This document shows, in pieces, positions 14,162 to 21,724 of a stretch of DNA of 54,252 nucleotides (position 1 is its first letter; each line of letters begins with the position of its first letter). The notes below the pieces were generated by a model that had not been told where the DNA came from, did no database searches, and saw only the letters and a list, made by a program, of their open reading frames with translations. The DNA is from Nocardioides cremeus. GTDB lineage: Bacteria > Actinomycetota > Actinomycetes > Propionibacteriales > Nocardioidaceae. The stretch is from NCBI RefSeq assembly GCF_030518195.1, contig NZ_JAULSC010000025.1:1-54252 (forward strand). The letters run 5' to 3'. The position numbers and the translations under genes are program-made.

Positions 14162-16564
14162 TCAGCGCACGAGGTCGACGACCCCGTCGCGGTAGCCCAG
14201 CGACTCGGTCTCCGGCCCGGCCACCACGTCCGTACGACGCGTGGGTCGCAGCAGCGTGCGCGGCAGCCAGGTGGCGCGTCGCCGGGCCTGGGGGGTGGCG
14301 CCGTCGTGGAGGGCCTGCGCCACGCGCCGGCCGTCCTCCTGCCGGTCGGGGCGCGACTCGTCCGCCCCGACAGGGGCGTAGCGCAGCCGCTCGACGTCAC
14401 CGACGAGCCGGTGCAGCGAGTCGACCGCCTCGGGGGCCTGACCGGCGCCGTGCGAGGGACGCGGCCGGTCGTCGAGCGGGCTGCCGAGGTGGCCCACCAG
14501 GCCGGCGCCGGTCTCGCGCGGCGAGCGGTGGTCGGGGTAGGGCAGCCCCAGGTCGCGGGCTGTGTCGCGCAGCTCGTCCCAGATCGCCTCGGGCCCCGCG
14601 GCGAGCCGGTGCTCGCGCCGGCGGCGGCGTACGGCACGGGGGGCCAGGACCAGCGCGACCAGTGCCAGCGCACCGAGCAGGACGCCCAGCAGGGTGCCCC
14701 ACGGGAAGCCGGCGTCGACGGCGCCGGCCTCGTCGTCGGCCTCGGGGTCGAGCTCGTCGGGGGCCGCGGTGGGCTCGCCGTTGCGGTCGGGCAGCTGGTC
14801 CTCGGCGCGCCCGCTGGGGCCGCTGGGCTCGGGCTGCTCGAGGTCGACGGCCTCGCGGGTGTAGGCGGGCACCGCGCCGGCGCGGGCCGGCGGGGTGGGC
14901 TCGAAGCGCACCCAGCCGGAGCCGGCGATGAAGAGCTCGGGCCAGGCGTGCAGGTCGTCGGAGGAGTACTCGTAGACGCCCTCGGCGATGCGCTGGGGCC
15001 GCAGGAAGCCGACGGCCACGCGGGCGGGGATGCCGAGCTGGCGCGCCATCACGGCCATCGCGCTGGCGAACTGCTCGCAGTAGCCGGTGCGGGCGTAGTC
15101 GCCGTCGGGGCTCAGGAACTCCTCGAGCTCGTCGGTGCCGTTGCCAGGAGGCACGTTGCGCAGCGAGTAGTCGAACTCCTCGCGGAACCAGTCCTGGAGG
15201 GCCACGGCCTTCTGGAACCGCGTCGGTGCGCCGGCGGTGACCTGGTTGGCCAGCTGGCGGATCAGCGGCGGCATGTCGGAGGGCAGGTCGGTGTAGGAGG
15301 CCGAGACCATGCCGACCGAGGAGGGGGCGTCGGCCAGCTCCTGGGCGGAGAGGTCGAGGTCGACCGCGGTCATCGACCAGGTGGCCCCGGTGAGGTCGAG
15401 GTCGGGGTCGCCGGCCAGGAAGTCCATCGTCGACTCGTCGTAGCGCCAGTCGCCCGCGGCCTCGACCCGGCTCACCGGGGCGAAGGTCGGCAGCCAGCGC
15501 GAGGAGAACGTCTCGTAGGCCTCGAGCCGGTAGTCGAGGGTGCGGCGCGGCACCGACTGGCTGACGCCGGTCAGGGTGGGCATGTCGCCGTCGGGCCGGT
15601 TCTCGAGCGGGATCTCCCGGTCGCCCGGGCTCCACTCGTTCTGGGAGAAGCGGTTGAGCACCGAGATGCGCAGGTACTCGGGCTCCACCTGGTCGGTGCG
15701 CACGGCCAGCAGCGGGGTGTCGTCGGGCCGGTTGAGGTCGCGCACCAGGTCGGTCATCGGGTTGTCGACGCTGATCTTGGTGTCCCCGCCGGGGCCCCGA
15801 CCCACGTCGAAGAGCTGCACGTCGAGCGTCGGCACCGCCAGCGGCACCACCACGGCCAGCGCGGTCGCCACCCCGCCCACCGCGAGCGCGTTGAGCCGCA
15901 CGGTGGCGGTGTGCACGCCCAGGCCCGAGGTGGCCGCGAGCGGGTCGGGGCCGTCCTCGCCCAGGCTGCGGCCCCAGCGCGCGACCTGCTCGCTCTCCTG
16001 CAGGTAGAGCATGGCGACGAAGCCGAGCGCGGAGAGCGCGAAGACCCACCAGGTCAGGTCGGTGGCCAGCAGGCTGACCGGCACGCTGTAGACCGCGAGC
16101 AGCGGCAGGCCGGCCAGCGGCACCCGCCGCAGCCCGCAGGCCAGCAGGTCGACCAGGACCAGGCACAGCAGGCCGCCCCCGACCAGCAGCGGCTCGACGG
16201 CCGCCTCGGCGGTCGGCACCGGCGAGGCGTAGACGACCGCTCCGTCGCGTGCCTGCGCGAAGGCGACGAGCAGTGCGTCCCAGGTCGAGCCGACCGGCAG
16301 CGGGGAGCCCACGACGACCCAGCTCAGCGCCATCGCCCCGGTCAGCAGCTGCAGCAGCAGCACCGAGGCGACGCCCAGGCGCGACCAGCGGCCCACCGCC
16401 CCGATGCCAGCGACGAGCAGCGCCAGCCCGAGCAGGGGGGACAGGAACAGCGACGGGGCGTCGGTGAAGCCGCGCCACGACAGGATGCAGATCCAGGTGG
16501 TCAGGGCGGCGGCGGTCGACAGGGCGACGCCGGCGCCGAGGCTGCTGCGGCTCCTGCTGGTCAC
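14162..16564 (-). CDS. Transglutaminase-like membrane protein (TgpA type, DUF3488/DUF4129)
   Basis: 800 residues. The N-terminal third carries several membrane helices (DUF3488-like), the middle is an extracellular transglutaminase-like domain, and a further helix (about residues 625-645) leads to a cytoplasmic DUF4129-like tail. The catalytic triad is recognisable: Cys near residue 496 (GYCEQFASAMAVM), His near residue 539 (DDLHAWPEL) and the FEPTP segment. In other bacteria this family sits with MoxR and DUF58 proteins, as here. The GTG at 16564 overlaps the upstream TGA as GTGA, indicating translational coupling. The natural substrate is unknown. Confidence 0.9.
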   Translation of the reverse strand: MTSRSRSSLGAGVALSTAAALTTWICILSWRGFTDAPSLFLSPLLGLALLVAGIGAVGRWSRLGVASVLLLQLLTGAMALSWVVVGSPLPVGSTWDALLVAFAQARDGAVVYASPVPTAEAAVEPLLVGGGLLCLVLVDLLACGLRRVPLAGLPLLAVYSVPVSLLATDLTWWVFALSALGFVAMLYLQESEQVARWGRSLGEDGPDPLAATSGLGVHTATVRLNALAVGGVATALAVVVPLAVPTLDVQLFDVGRGPGGDTKISVDNPMTDLVRDLNRPDDTPLLAVRTDQVEPEYLRISVLNRFSQNEWSPGDREIPLENRPDGDMPTLTGVSQSVPRRTLDYRLEAYETFSSRWLPTFAPVSRVEAAGDWRYDESTMDFLAGDPDLDLTGATWSMTAVDLDLSAQELADAPSSVGMVSASYTDLPSDMPPLIRQLANQVTAGAPTRFQKAVALQDWFREEFDYSLRNVPPGNGTDELEEFLSPDGDYARTGYCEQFASAMAVMARQLGIPARVAVGFLRPQRIAEGVYEYSSDDLHAWPELFIAGSGWVRFEPTPPARAGAVPAYTREAVDLEQPEPSGPSGRAEDQLPDRNGEPTAAPDELDPEADDEAGAVDAGFPWGTLLGVLLGALALVALVLAPRAVRRRRREHRLAAGPEAIWDELRDTARDLGLPYPDHRSPRETGAGLVGHLGSPLDDRPRPSHGAGQAPEAVDSLHRLVGDVERLRYAPVGADESRPDRQEDGRRVAQALHDGATPQARRRATWLPRTLLRPTRRTDVVAGPETESLGYRDGVVDLVR

Positions 16565-17835
16565 GAGCCCACCTCCGTCGTACGCCGCGTGCTCGCGCGC
16601 GCGGCCGAGCGTGCGGTGGTGCCGAGCTCCTGCCAGCGGGCCTCGAGCCGGTCGCGGGGCCCGACCCCGGCGGCCCGCCAGCCCTGCTGGGCCAGCAGGG
16701 CGGTGGCCGGGGTGCCGGAGCCGCCGCCGACCCAGGCATCGACGTCGAGGGCCAGGGCGAGGGCGCTGCCGTGCTGGGACTGCATGCGGCGCAGCACCGG
16801 CGCGTCGTGCTGCTGCACCGCGCCCAGCACCGCGACGACCAGGCCGCCGTGGCCCGGCTCGCCCAGCCACGCGGTGTCGAGGCGAGGCGCCTCGACGGGA
16901 CGCAGCACGGCCAGCGCCTCCAGCAGGGGAGCGGTGCTCAGGTCGGCGCCGCGCTCGTGCCAGCCGCTGGCGCGGTCCTCGCCGGTCGCGGTGACCAGGC
17001 GCACCGCGAAGCCGCGGCGGGTCAGGTGCACCGAGACGGAGGCCGCCGCGCTCACGGCGGTCTCGAGCGAGGAGGCGATGCCCTCCCCACGGTGGGCCGT
17101 CGCGCGGTTGTCGAGGAAGACCGTGGCACGCGAGTGCCAGGGCTGCTCCTCGCGCCGCACCATCAGCTCGCCCATGCGGGCCGAGCTGGGCCAGTGCACC
17201 CGGCGCAGGTCGTCGCCGCGGTGGTACTCGCGCACCGTGACGTCCTCGGCGCTGCCGGTGGCGAAGGCGCGCGGGCGGTTGTCGCCGGAGCCGCTCTCGG
17301 AGCCGCCGAGGGGTATCGGGGCCAGCACGACGGTGCGGGGCGTGACGGTGAGGGCGGAGGTGGTGTGGAAGGCGCGGCCGAGCTCGACGAGCCCGAAGGG
17401 GTCGCTGACCCGCACCGACATCGGGCCGACCTCGAAGCGCCCGCGCACGTCGGAGCGCACCTGGTAGCCGACCTGGCGCCGCCAGCCGTGGCCGATGCCC
17501 TCGAGCACGAAGCGTGGGCGGGTGCCCAGCACGTAGGGCACGTGGTCCTCGAGCAGCAGCACGCCGCTGGGGGTGCGGCCCTCGTTGCTCAGCGACAGGG
17601 TCACCCGGGCCTGCTGGCCGGCGGCGACCAGCGAGGGGGAGACGGTGCGCACCAGCGCCAGCCGGTAGCGGCTGCGGCCCAGCACCAGCGCGGTGACCAG
17701 CGGCAGCGCCAGCACCAGCACGCCCACCCGGGTCAGCGCCGGCTGGCCGAGCAGCACGGCGCAGACCACGGCGGTGACGCCGGCGGCCACGAACGCGCGT
17801 CCGCGCACCGTCAGCCCGGCCAGCGCCTCCCTCAT
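16561..17835 (-). CDS. DUF58 domain-containing protein
   Basis: 424 residues. Two N-terminal hydrophobic segments (about residues 12-50) anchor it in the membrane; the rest is cytoplasmic or partly exposed and includes the DUF58 signature VREYHRGDDLRRVHWPSSARMGELMVR (described here by its core REYHRGDD and HWPSSAR). The C-terminal half resembles a von Willebrand A-like fold (ATVFLDNRA). Middle gene of the MoxR-DUF58-transglutaminase operon, a chaperone-like module of unclear target. ATG 17835 lies 10 nt after the moxR stop. Confidence 0.9.
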   Translation of the reverse strand: MREALAGLTVRGRAFVAAGVTAVVCAVLLGQPALTRVGVLVLALPLVTALVLGRSRYRLALVRTVSPSLVAAGQQARVTLSLSNEGRTPSGVLLLEDHVPYVLGTRPRFVLEGIGHGWRRQVGYQVRSDVRGRFEVGPMSVRVSDPFGLVELGRAFHTTSALTVTPRTVVLAPIPLGGSESGSGDNRPRAFATGSAEDVTVREYHRGDDLRRVHWPSSARMGELMVRREEQPWHSRATVFLDNRATAHRGEGIASSLETAVSAAASVSVHLTRRGFAVRLVTATGEDRASGWHERGADLSTAPLLEALAVLRPVEAPRLDTAWLGEPGHGGLVVAVLGAVQQHDAPVLRRMQSQHGSALALALDVDAWVGGGSGTPATALLAQQGWRAAGVGPRDRLEARWQELGTTARSAARASTRRTTEVGS

Positions 17836-17845
17836 GGCGACGGCC

Positions 17846-18823
17846 TCAGCCGCGGGTGCCGTCGGGCACGGGCACCGTGGCGACGAGACGCTGGAGGATC
17901 TCGTCGGTGCTGCGCTCGTTCATCGAGGCCTCGACGCTGGGCAGCAGCCGGTGGGTCAGCACCCGCGGCGCGAGCGTGCGCACGTCGTCGGGCAGCACGT
18001 AGTCGCGACCCTGCAGGGCGGCGTAGGCCTTGGCGGCGCGCACCAGGTGCAGCGTGGCGCGGGGCGAGGCGCCCAGCACCAGCTCGTCGGTACGCCGCGT
18101 GGCCGAGGTCAGCGCGACGGTGTAGCGCTGCACGGCCTCGGCGACGAAGACCTGGCCGACGATCGCGGTGAGCTTGCGGATCTCGGCGGCGTCGGTGACG
18201 TGCTCGAGGTCGTCGAGGGGGTTGCCCTCGGTGTGGCCGGCGATCATCGCCAGCTCGGCGGCCTCGACGGGGTAGCCCATCGAGGTGCGCACCATGAACC
18301 GGTCGCGCTGGGCCTCGGGCAGCGTGTAGGTGCCCTCCATCTCCACCGGGTTCTGGGTGGCGATGACCATGAAGGGCGTCTCGAGCTGGTAGGTCGCGTT
18401 GTCGACGGTGACCTGGCGCTCCTCCATGCACTCCAGCAGTGCCGACTGGGTCTTGGGCGAGGCGCGGTTGATCTCGTCGCCGACCACGATGTTGGCGAAG
18501 ACGCCACCGGGGCGGAACTCGAACTGGCGGGTGTCCTGGTTGAAGACCGACACGCCGGTCACGTCGGAGGGCAGCAGGTCGGGCGTGAACTGGATGCGGC
18601 GCACGGTGGAGTCGATCGAGCGGGCCAGGGCCTTGCTCAGCATGGTCTTGCCGACGCCGGGCACGTCCTCGATCAGCAGGTGGCCCTCGGCCAGCAGCAC
18701 GACCAGGGCCGAGCTGACGACCTCGGGCTTGCCCTCGATCACGCGCTCGACGTTGGTGCGCACCCGCTCCATGACGCGCGCCAGCGTCTCGAGGTCAGCG
18801 CCTCCAGCGGTCGGAGATCCCAC
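17846..18823 (-). CDS. MoxR-family AAA+ ATPase
   Basis: 325 residues. Walker A is EDVPGVGKTMLSKAL, Walker B is IVVGDEINRASPKTQSALLECMEE, and sensor 1 is VIATQNPVEMEGTYTLPEAQRDRF; the C-terminal lid holds SPRATLHLVRAAKAYA. MoxR ATPases act as chaperones for partner proteins encoded alongside. GTG 18823 is selected because GAAGGGACC lies just upstream; the frame is open as far as 19084 but that would run through the mraZ promoter. First gene of the three-gene operon, divergent from mraZ. Confidence 0.9.
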   Translation of the reverse strand: MGSPTAGGADLETLARVMERVRTNVERVIEGKPEVVSSALVVLLAEGHLLIEDVPGVGKTMLSKALARSIDSTVRRIQFTPDLLPSDVTGVSVFNQDTRQFEFRPGGVFANIVVGDEINRASPKTQSALLECMEERQVTVDNATYQLETPFMVIATQNPVEMEGTYTLPEAQRDRFMVRTSMGYPVEAAELAMIAGHTEGNPLDDLEHVTDAAEIRKLTAIVGQVFVAEAVQRYTVALTSATRRTDELVLGASPRATLHLVRAAKAYAALQGRDYVLPDDVRTLAPRVLTHRLLPSVEASMNERSTDEILQRLVATVPVPDGTRG

Positions 18824-18981
18824 GAGCGGTCCCTTCGAGGTCGTGCCGGTGCCCGGCGGTGGATTCCAACCGTATGCCGTCGTGGCAACACCGCGCTCCT
18901 CCGTGGCCGTGGGGCTGCCGACGGCCCGTGGGGGAGGGGAGCGCGACGCGGGGGAGGACGAGGGTGCGGAAGGGGTGGAAT

Positions 18982-19025
18982 GTGGTTGACAGTGGAGGGA
19001 TGTGGAGTACAGTGGTGGAAAGTGG
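18982..19025 (+). promoter_or_regulatory. Probable MraZ operator: five GTGG repeats at 10-bp intervals
   Basis: GTGG begins at 18982, 18992, 19002, 19012 and 19022, mostly extended to GTGGAG, so the sites lie on one face of the helix. MraZ in other bacteria binds tandem TGGG/GTGG-type direct repeats in its own promoter region. Here the array covers the -35, spacer, -10 and start region of the mraZ promoter. Confidence 0.75.
18986..19013 (+). promoter_or_regulatory. mraZ (dcw cluster) promoter
   Basis: TTGACA at 18986-18991 and TACAGT at 19008-19013 with a 16-nt spacer form the best sigma-A-like promoter in the window. The -10 shares bases with the fourth GTGG repeat, consistent with autorepression by MraZ. 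Confidence 0.75.
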
Positions 19026-19067
19026 AGCAAGTGACCGTCCCGGGGCTTGTCGACGTGGAGGTGCGAT

Positions 19068-19493
19068 GTGTTCTTCATGGGCACCTACACCCCCAAGGTC
19101 GACGACAAGGGACGCCTCTTCCTCCCGGCCAAGTTCAGGGACGCACTGTCGGAGGGGCTCGTGATCACGCAAGGACAGGAGAACTGCCTGACCGTGTGGC
19201 CCGAGGCGACCTTCATGGCCGAGGCCCGGCGGGCCCAGGAGACCCCGATGACGAACAAGGACGCTCGCGACTACCGCCGCGTGCTGTTCGCGGGCGCCGA
19301 GCAGGGCACGCCCGACAAGCAGGGCCGCATCGGCATCTCGCCGATCCTGCGGGCCAGCGCCGGCATCGAGCGCGACGTGGTCGTGGCCGGCGTCGGTGAC
19401 CGGGTCGAGATCTGGAACCCCCAGCGCTGGGCCGAGTACTCCACCGGAGCACAGGCCAAGTTCGCCGAGCTCGACGAGGCACCCCCGCTCTGA
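19068..19493 (+). CDS. mraZ: Transcriptional regulator MraZ
   Basis: 141 residues, the normal size. Two SpoVT/AbrB-like repeats each carry the DxKGRxxxP signature: VDDKGRLFLPAKFRDAL near residue 10 and PDKQGRIGISPILR near residue 85. It is a ring-forming DNA-binding protein that represses its own dcw operon by binding tandem repeats, present just upstream. GTG 19068 is chosen because GGAGGT sits 5 nt before it and the family starts with (M)FF-GTYTP. A 353-nt gap follows before the next gene. Confidence 0.95.
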   Translation: MFFMGTYTPKVDDKGRLFLPAKFRDALSEGLVITQGQENCLTVWPEATFMAEARRAQETPMTNKDARDYRRVLFAGAEQGTPDKQGRIGISPILRASAGIERDVVVAGVGDRVEIWNPQRWAEYSTGAQAKFAELDEAPPL

Positions 19494-19846
19494 GCGGGCG
19501 CTCCACCACGCACCACAAGGCACCACCAGGCACCACCACACGCAGACCAGCGACAGACCACCAACAGAACAGTGATCCGCAGGGCCCGGTCTCGGCCCGC
19601 TCCCCACTCGTCTTCTGGGACACCTTCCCCGGCCCCAGACGACACCCGGTTCTGGGGCACCTTCCCCGGTTCCAGAACCCCCTGAAGCACCGGCGAGCGG
19701 GCAGGGACCAGACCCTGCGGACCACCAGCACCCCGGATCGCCCCACCGGCGCTCCACCCACGCTCCACCTGCACCACCCCGCACCACCGGACAAGCCAGC
19801 ACCAGCCAGCACCACGACGCAGCACTCTCCTGATGGGGTCGAGACC
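19494..19846 (+). other. Long gap between mraZ and the small membrane ORF
   Basis: No gene is visible for 353 nt. The first part is CACCA-rich, low in complexity. At 19613-19639 and 19650-19677 two near-identical elements of the form TTCTGGG-CACCTTCCCCGG-CCAGA each have inverted TCTGG/CCAGA ends and can form short hairpins. They could be attenuators or processing sites between mraZ and the rest of the cluster, or repeats related in style to those after other genes. Confidence 0.6.
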
Positions 19847-20026
19847 ATGAGCAGCACCCAGGTCGACGGACTGACCGGCGCACCCGGCGCCCGGCCGGCA
19901 CCCGGCGCCCCCGCGCCCCGGGTGCGCCACCAGGCGCAGGACGCGCTGCGGCTGATGGCCTTCTCGGCAGCCATGTCGCTCAGCGCGGCGGTGGCCTTCA
20001 CGCTCCTGACGAGCCTGGGCCGCTGA
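19847..20026 (+). CDS. Small single-span membrane protein upstream of rsmH
   Basis: 59 residues, too short for most ORF tables. The first half is Pro/Gly/Ala-rich and polar (MSSTQVDGLTGAPGARPAPG), then VRHQAQDALRLMAF, then a hydrophobic segment SAAMSLSAAVAFTLLTSL (about residues 40-57) that would span the membrane once, leaving a short LGR end. Its TGA stop is one base before the rsmH GTG, so the two genes are likely translationally coupled. Codon third positions are G/C-rich as in real genes here. Function unknown; its position suggests a role in, or tuning of, division-cluster expression. A weak GGGGTCGAG ribosome site precedes the ATG. Confidence 0.65.
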   Translation: MSSTQVDGLTGAPGARPAPGAPAPRVRHQAQDALRLMAFSAAMSLSAAVAFTLLTSLGR

Positions 20027-20027
20027 C

Positions 20028-21008
20028 GTGGCCGGCCCCTCGCACGTCCCGGTGCTCCTCGACCGGGTCGTGGCACTGCTCGCTCCCGCGCTCGACCACC
20101 CCGGCGCGGTCCTCGTCGACTGCACCCTGGGTCTCGGCGGCCACTCCGAGGCGGTCCTCGAGCGCCTCGAGCACGCCAGCGTCGTCGGCATCGACCGCGA
20201 CCCCGCCGCCCTCGAGATGGCCGGGCAGCGGCTGGCGGCGTACGGCGACCGGTTCCGCGGCGTGCACGCGGTCTACGACGAGATCCCCGAGGTCCTCGAC
20301 GAGCTGGGCCTCGACCACGTCGACGCGGTCCTCTTCGACCTCGGCGTCTCCTCGATGCAGCTCGACGTGCGCGAGCGCGGCTTCGCCTACGCCGAGGACG
20401 CGCCCCTCGACATGCGGATGGGCAGCACCGGCCCCACGGCCGCCGACGTGCTCAACACCTACTCCGCAGCCGAGCTGACGCGGGTGCTGCGCGACTACGG
20501 CGAGGAGAAGTTCGCCCGCAAGATCGCAGAAGCCGTGGTGCGGCGCCGCGAGAGCGAGCCGTTCACCACCTCGGCCGCGCTGGTCGAGCTGTTGTACGCC
20601 GAGATCCCGGCGCCCGCGCGCCGCACCGGTGGGCACCCGGCCAAGCGGACCTTCCAGGCGCTGCGCATGGAGGTCAACGACGAGCTCGCGGTGCTGCGCC
20701 GGGCGATGCCGGCGGCGATCGAGGCGATCGGCGTCGGGGGACGGGTGGTGGTGGAGTCCTACCACTCGCTGGAGGACCGGCTGGTCAAGCAGGCCTTCAC
20801 CGCCGCGACCCGCTCGGAGGTCCCCGTCGACCTCCCCTTCGTGCCCGAGGGCAGCGAGCCGGCCCTGCGCCTGGTGACCCGCGGCTCCGAGAAGGCCGAC
20901 GCCGCCGAGATCGAGGCCAACCCGCGCGCCGCCTCGGTGCGCCTGCGCGCCGTCGAGCGCGTACGACCCACCACGACCACCACCACCGGAAGGGGAGCCG
21001 CCCGATGA
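20028..21008 (+). CDS. rsmH: 16S rRNA (cytosine1402-N4)-methyltransferase
   Basis: 326 residues. Methylates N4 of C1402 in 16S rRNA using SAM (formerly MraW). Landmarks: HVPVLLDRVVALL at the start, DCTLGLGGHSEAVL (SAM motif), GIDRDPAALEMAGQRL, FDLGVSSMQLDVRERGFAY, APLDMRMG, TFQALRMEVNDEL and YHSLEDRLVK. Begins with GTG one base after the small membrane ORF and ends by overlapping the ftsL ATG (ATGA), so it is tightly coupled in the dcw cluster. Confidence 0.96.
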   Translation: MAGPSHVPVLLDRVVALLAPALDHPGAVLVDCTLGLGGHSEAVLERLEHASVVGIDRDPAALEMAGQRLAAYGDRFRGVHAVYDEIPEVLDELGLDHVDAVLFDLGVSSMQLDVRERGFAYAEDAPLDMRMGSTGPTAADVLNTYSAAELTRVLRDYGEEKFARKIAEAVVRRRESEPFTTSAALVELLYAEIPAPARRTGGHPAKRTFQALRMEVNDELAVLRRAMPAAIEAIGVGGRVVVESYHSLEDRLVKQAFTAATRSEVPVDLPFVPEGSEPALRLVTRGSEKADAAEIEANPRAASVRLRAVERVRPTTTTTTGRGAAR

Positions 21009-21664
21009 GCAGTCTCTACAGCACCCAGGGCGCCGCCCGCAGCAACCGGATGCCCCGCATCGCCGGCGCCGCCGTCGAGCGCGCCCGGCTCAGCGTGGTG
21101 CCGGTCGCGCGCACCCGCGCCGCGAAGGTCCCGTTCGTCAGCCTGGTCACCGTGCTGCTGCTCGGCGGGGTCGTCGGGCTGCTGCTCTTCAACACCTCGA
21201 TGCAGCAGTCGGCCTTCGCCGCGACCTCGCTCGAGCAGCGCGCCACGGTGCTCTCGGCGCGCCAGGAGGCGCTGGCCAGCAAGCTCGAGCGGCTGCGCGA
21301 CCCCCAGGAGATCGCGCGCCGCGCCCAGAAGATGGGCATGCAGGTGCCGGCCGCGCCGCTCTTCCTCGACCTCGCCGACGGCACGGTCTCGGGCGACGCC
21401 GCCCGCGCCACGCTGGGTGCGCGGCTGCCGCTCGACCCGCTGCTCCCGGCCCGGCCCTCCGAGCTCGACCCGCCCGCGACCGTGGTGACCCCGCCCGAGG
21501 GCGTGCTGGGCGACCAGCGTGGCGGCGGCTCCGGTGGCGGCGACGGGGGTAAGAACAAGCAGGACGAGAAGAAGGCCGACAAGAAGGCCGAGAAGAAGTC
21601 CGAGAAGAAGTCCGAGAAGAAGTCCGAGAAGAAGAAGGACAAGAAGAACAAGAAGAACGACTGA
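21005..21664 (+). CDS. ftsL: Cell division protein FtsL-like, with lysine-rich tail
   Basis: 219 residues. A short cytoplasmic segment, one membrane helix (VPFVSLVTVLLLGGVVGLLLF, about residues 40-60), then an extracellular coiled coil (SLEQRATVLSARQEALASKLERLRDPQEIARRAQKMGM) typical of FtsL/DivIC divisome proteins that bridge FtsQ and FtsW/FtsI. The C-terminal 40 residues are nearly all Lys, Glu, Asp and Ser in repeats of EKKS, an unusual extension exposed outside the membrane if topology is standard. The identification rests on fold type and position between rsmH and ftsI. Confidence 0.85.
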   Translation: MSSLYSTQGAARSNRMPRIAGAAVERARLSVVPVARTRAAKVPFVSLVTVLLLGGVVGLLLFNTSMQQSAFAATSLEQRATVLSARQEALASKLERLRDPQEIARRAQKMGMQVPAAPLFLDLADGTVSGDAARATLGARLPLDPLLPARPSELDPPATVVTPPEGVLGDQRGGGSGGGDGGKNKQDEKKADKKAEKKSEKKSEKKSEKKKDKKNKKND

Positions 21665-21724
21665 GCCACCGCACCACCCGACCGCCACGCCCACCGACGA
21701 CCAGCACCCCAGGGAGGAGCCCTC

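Noticed and set aside
13854..14165. CRISPR or insertion-sequence remnant
   Set aside because: The 92-bp unit has no unique spacers, no transposase remnant and no terminal inverted repeats with target duplication.
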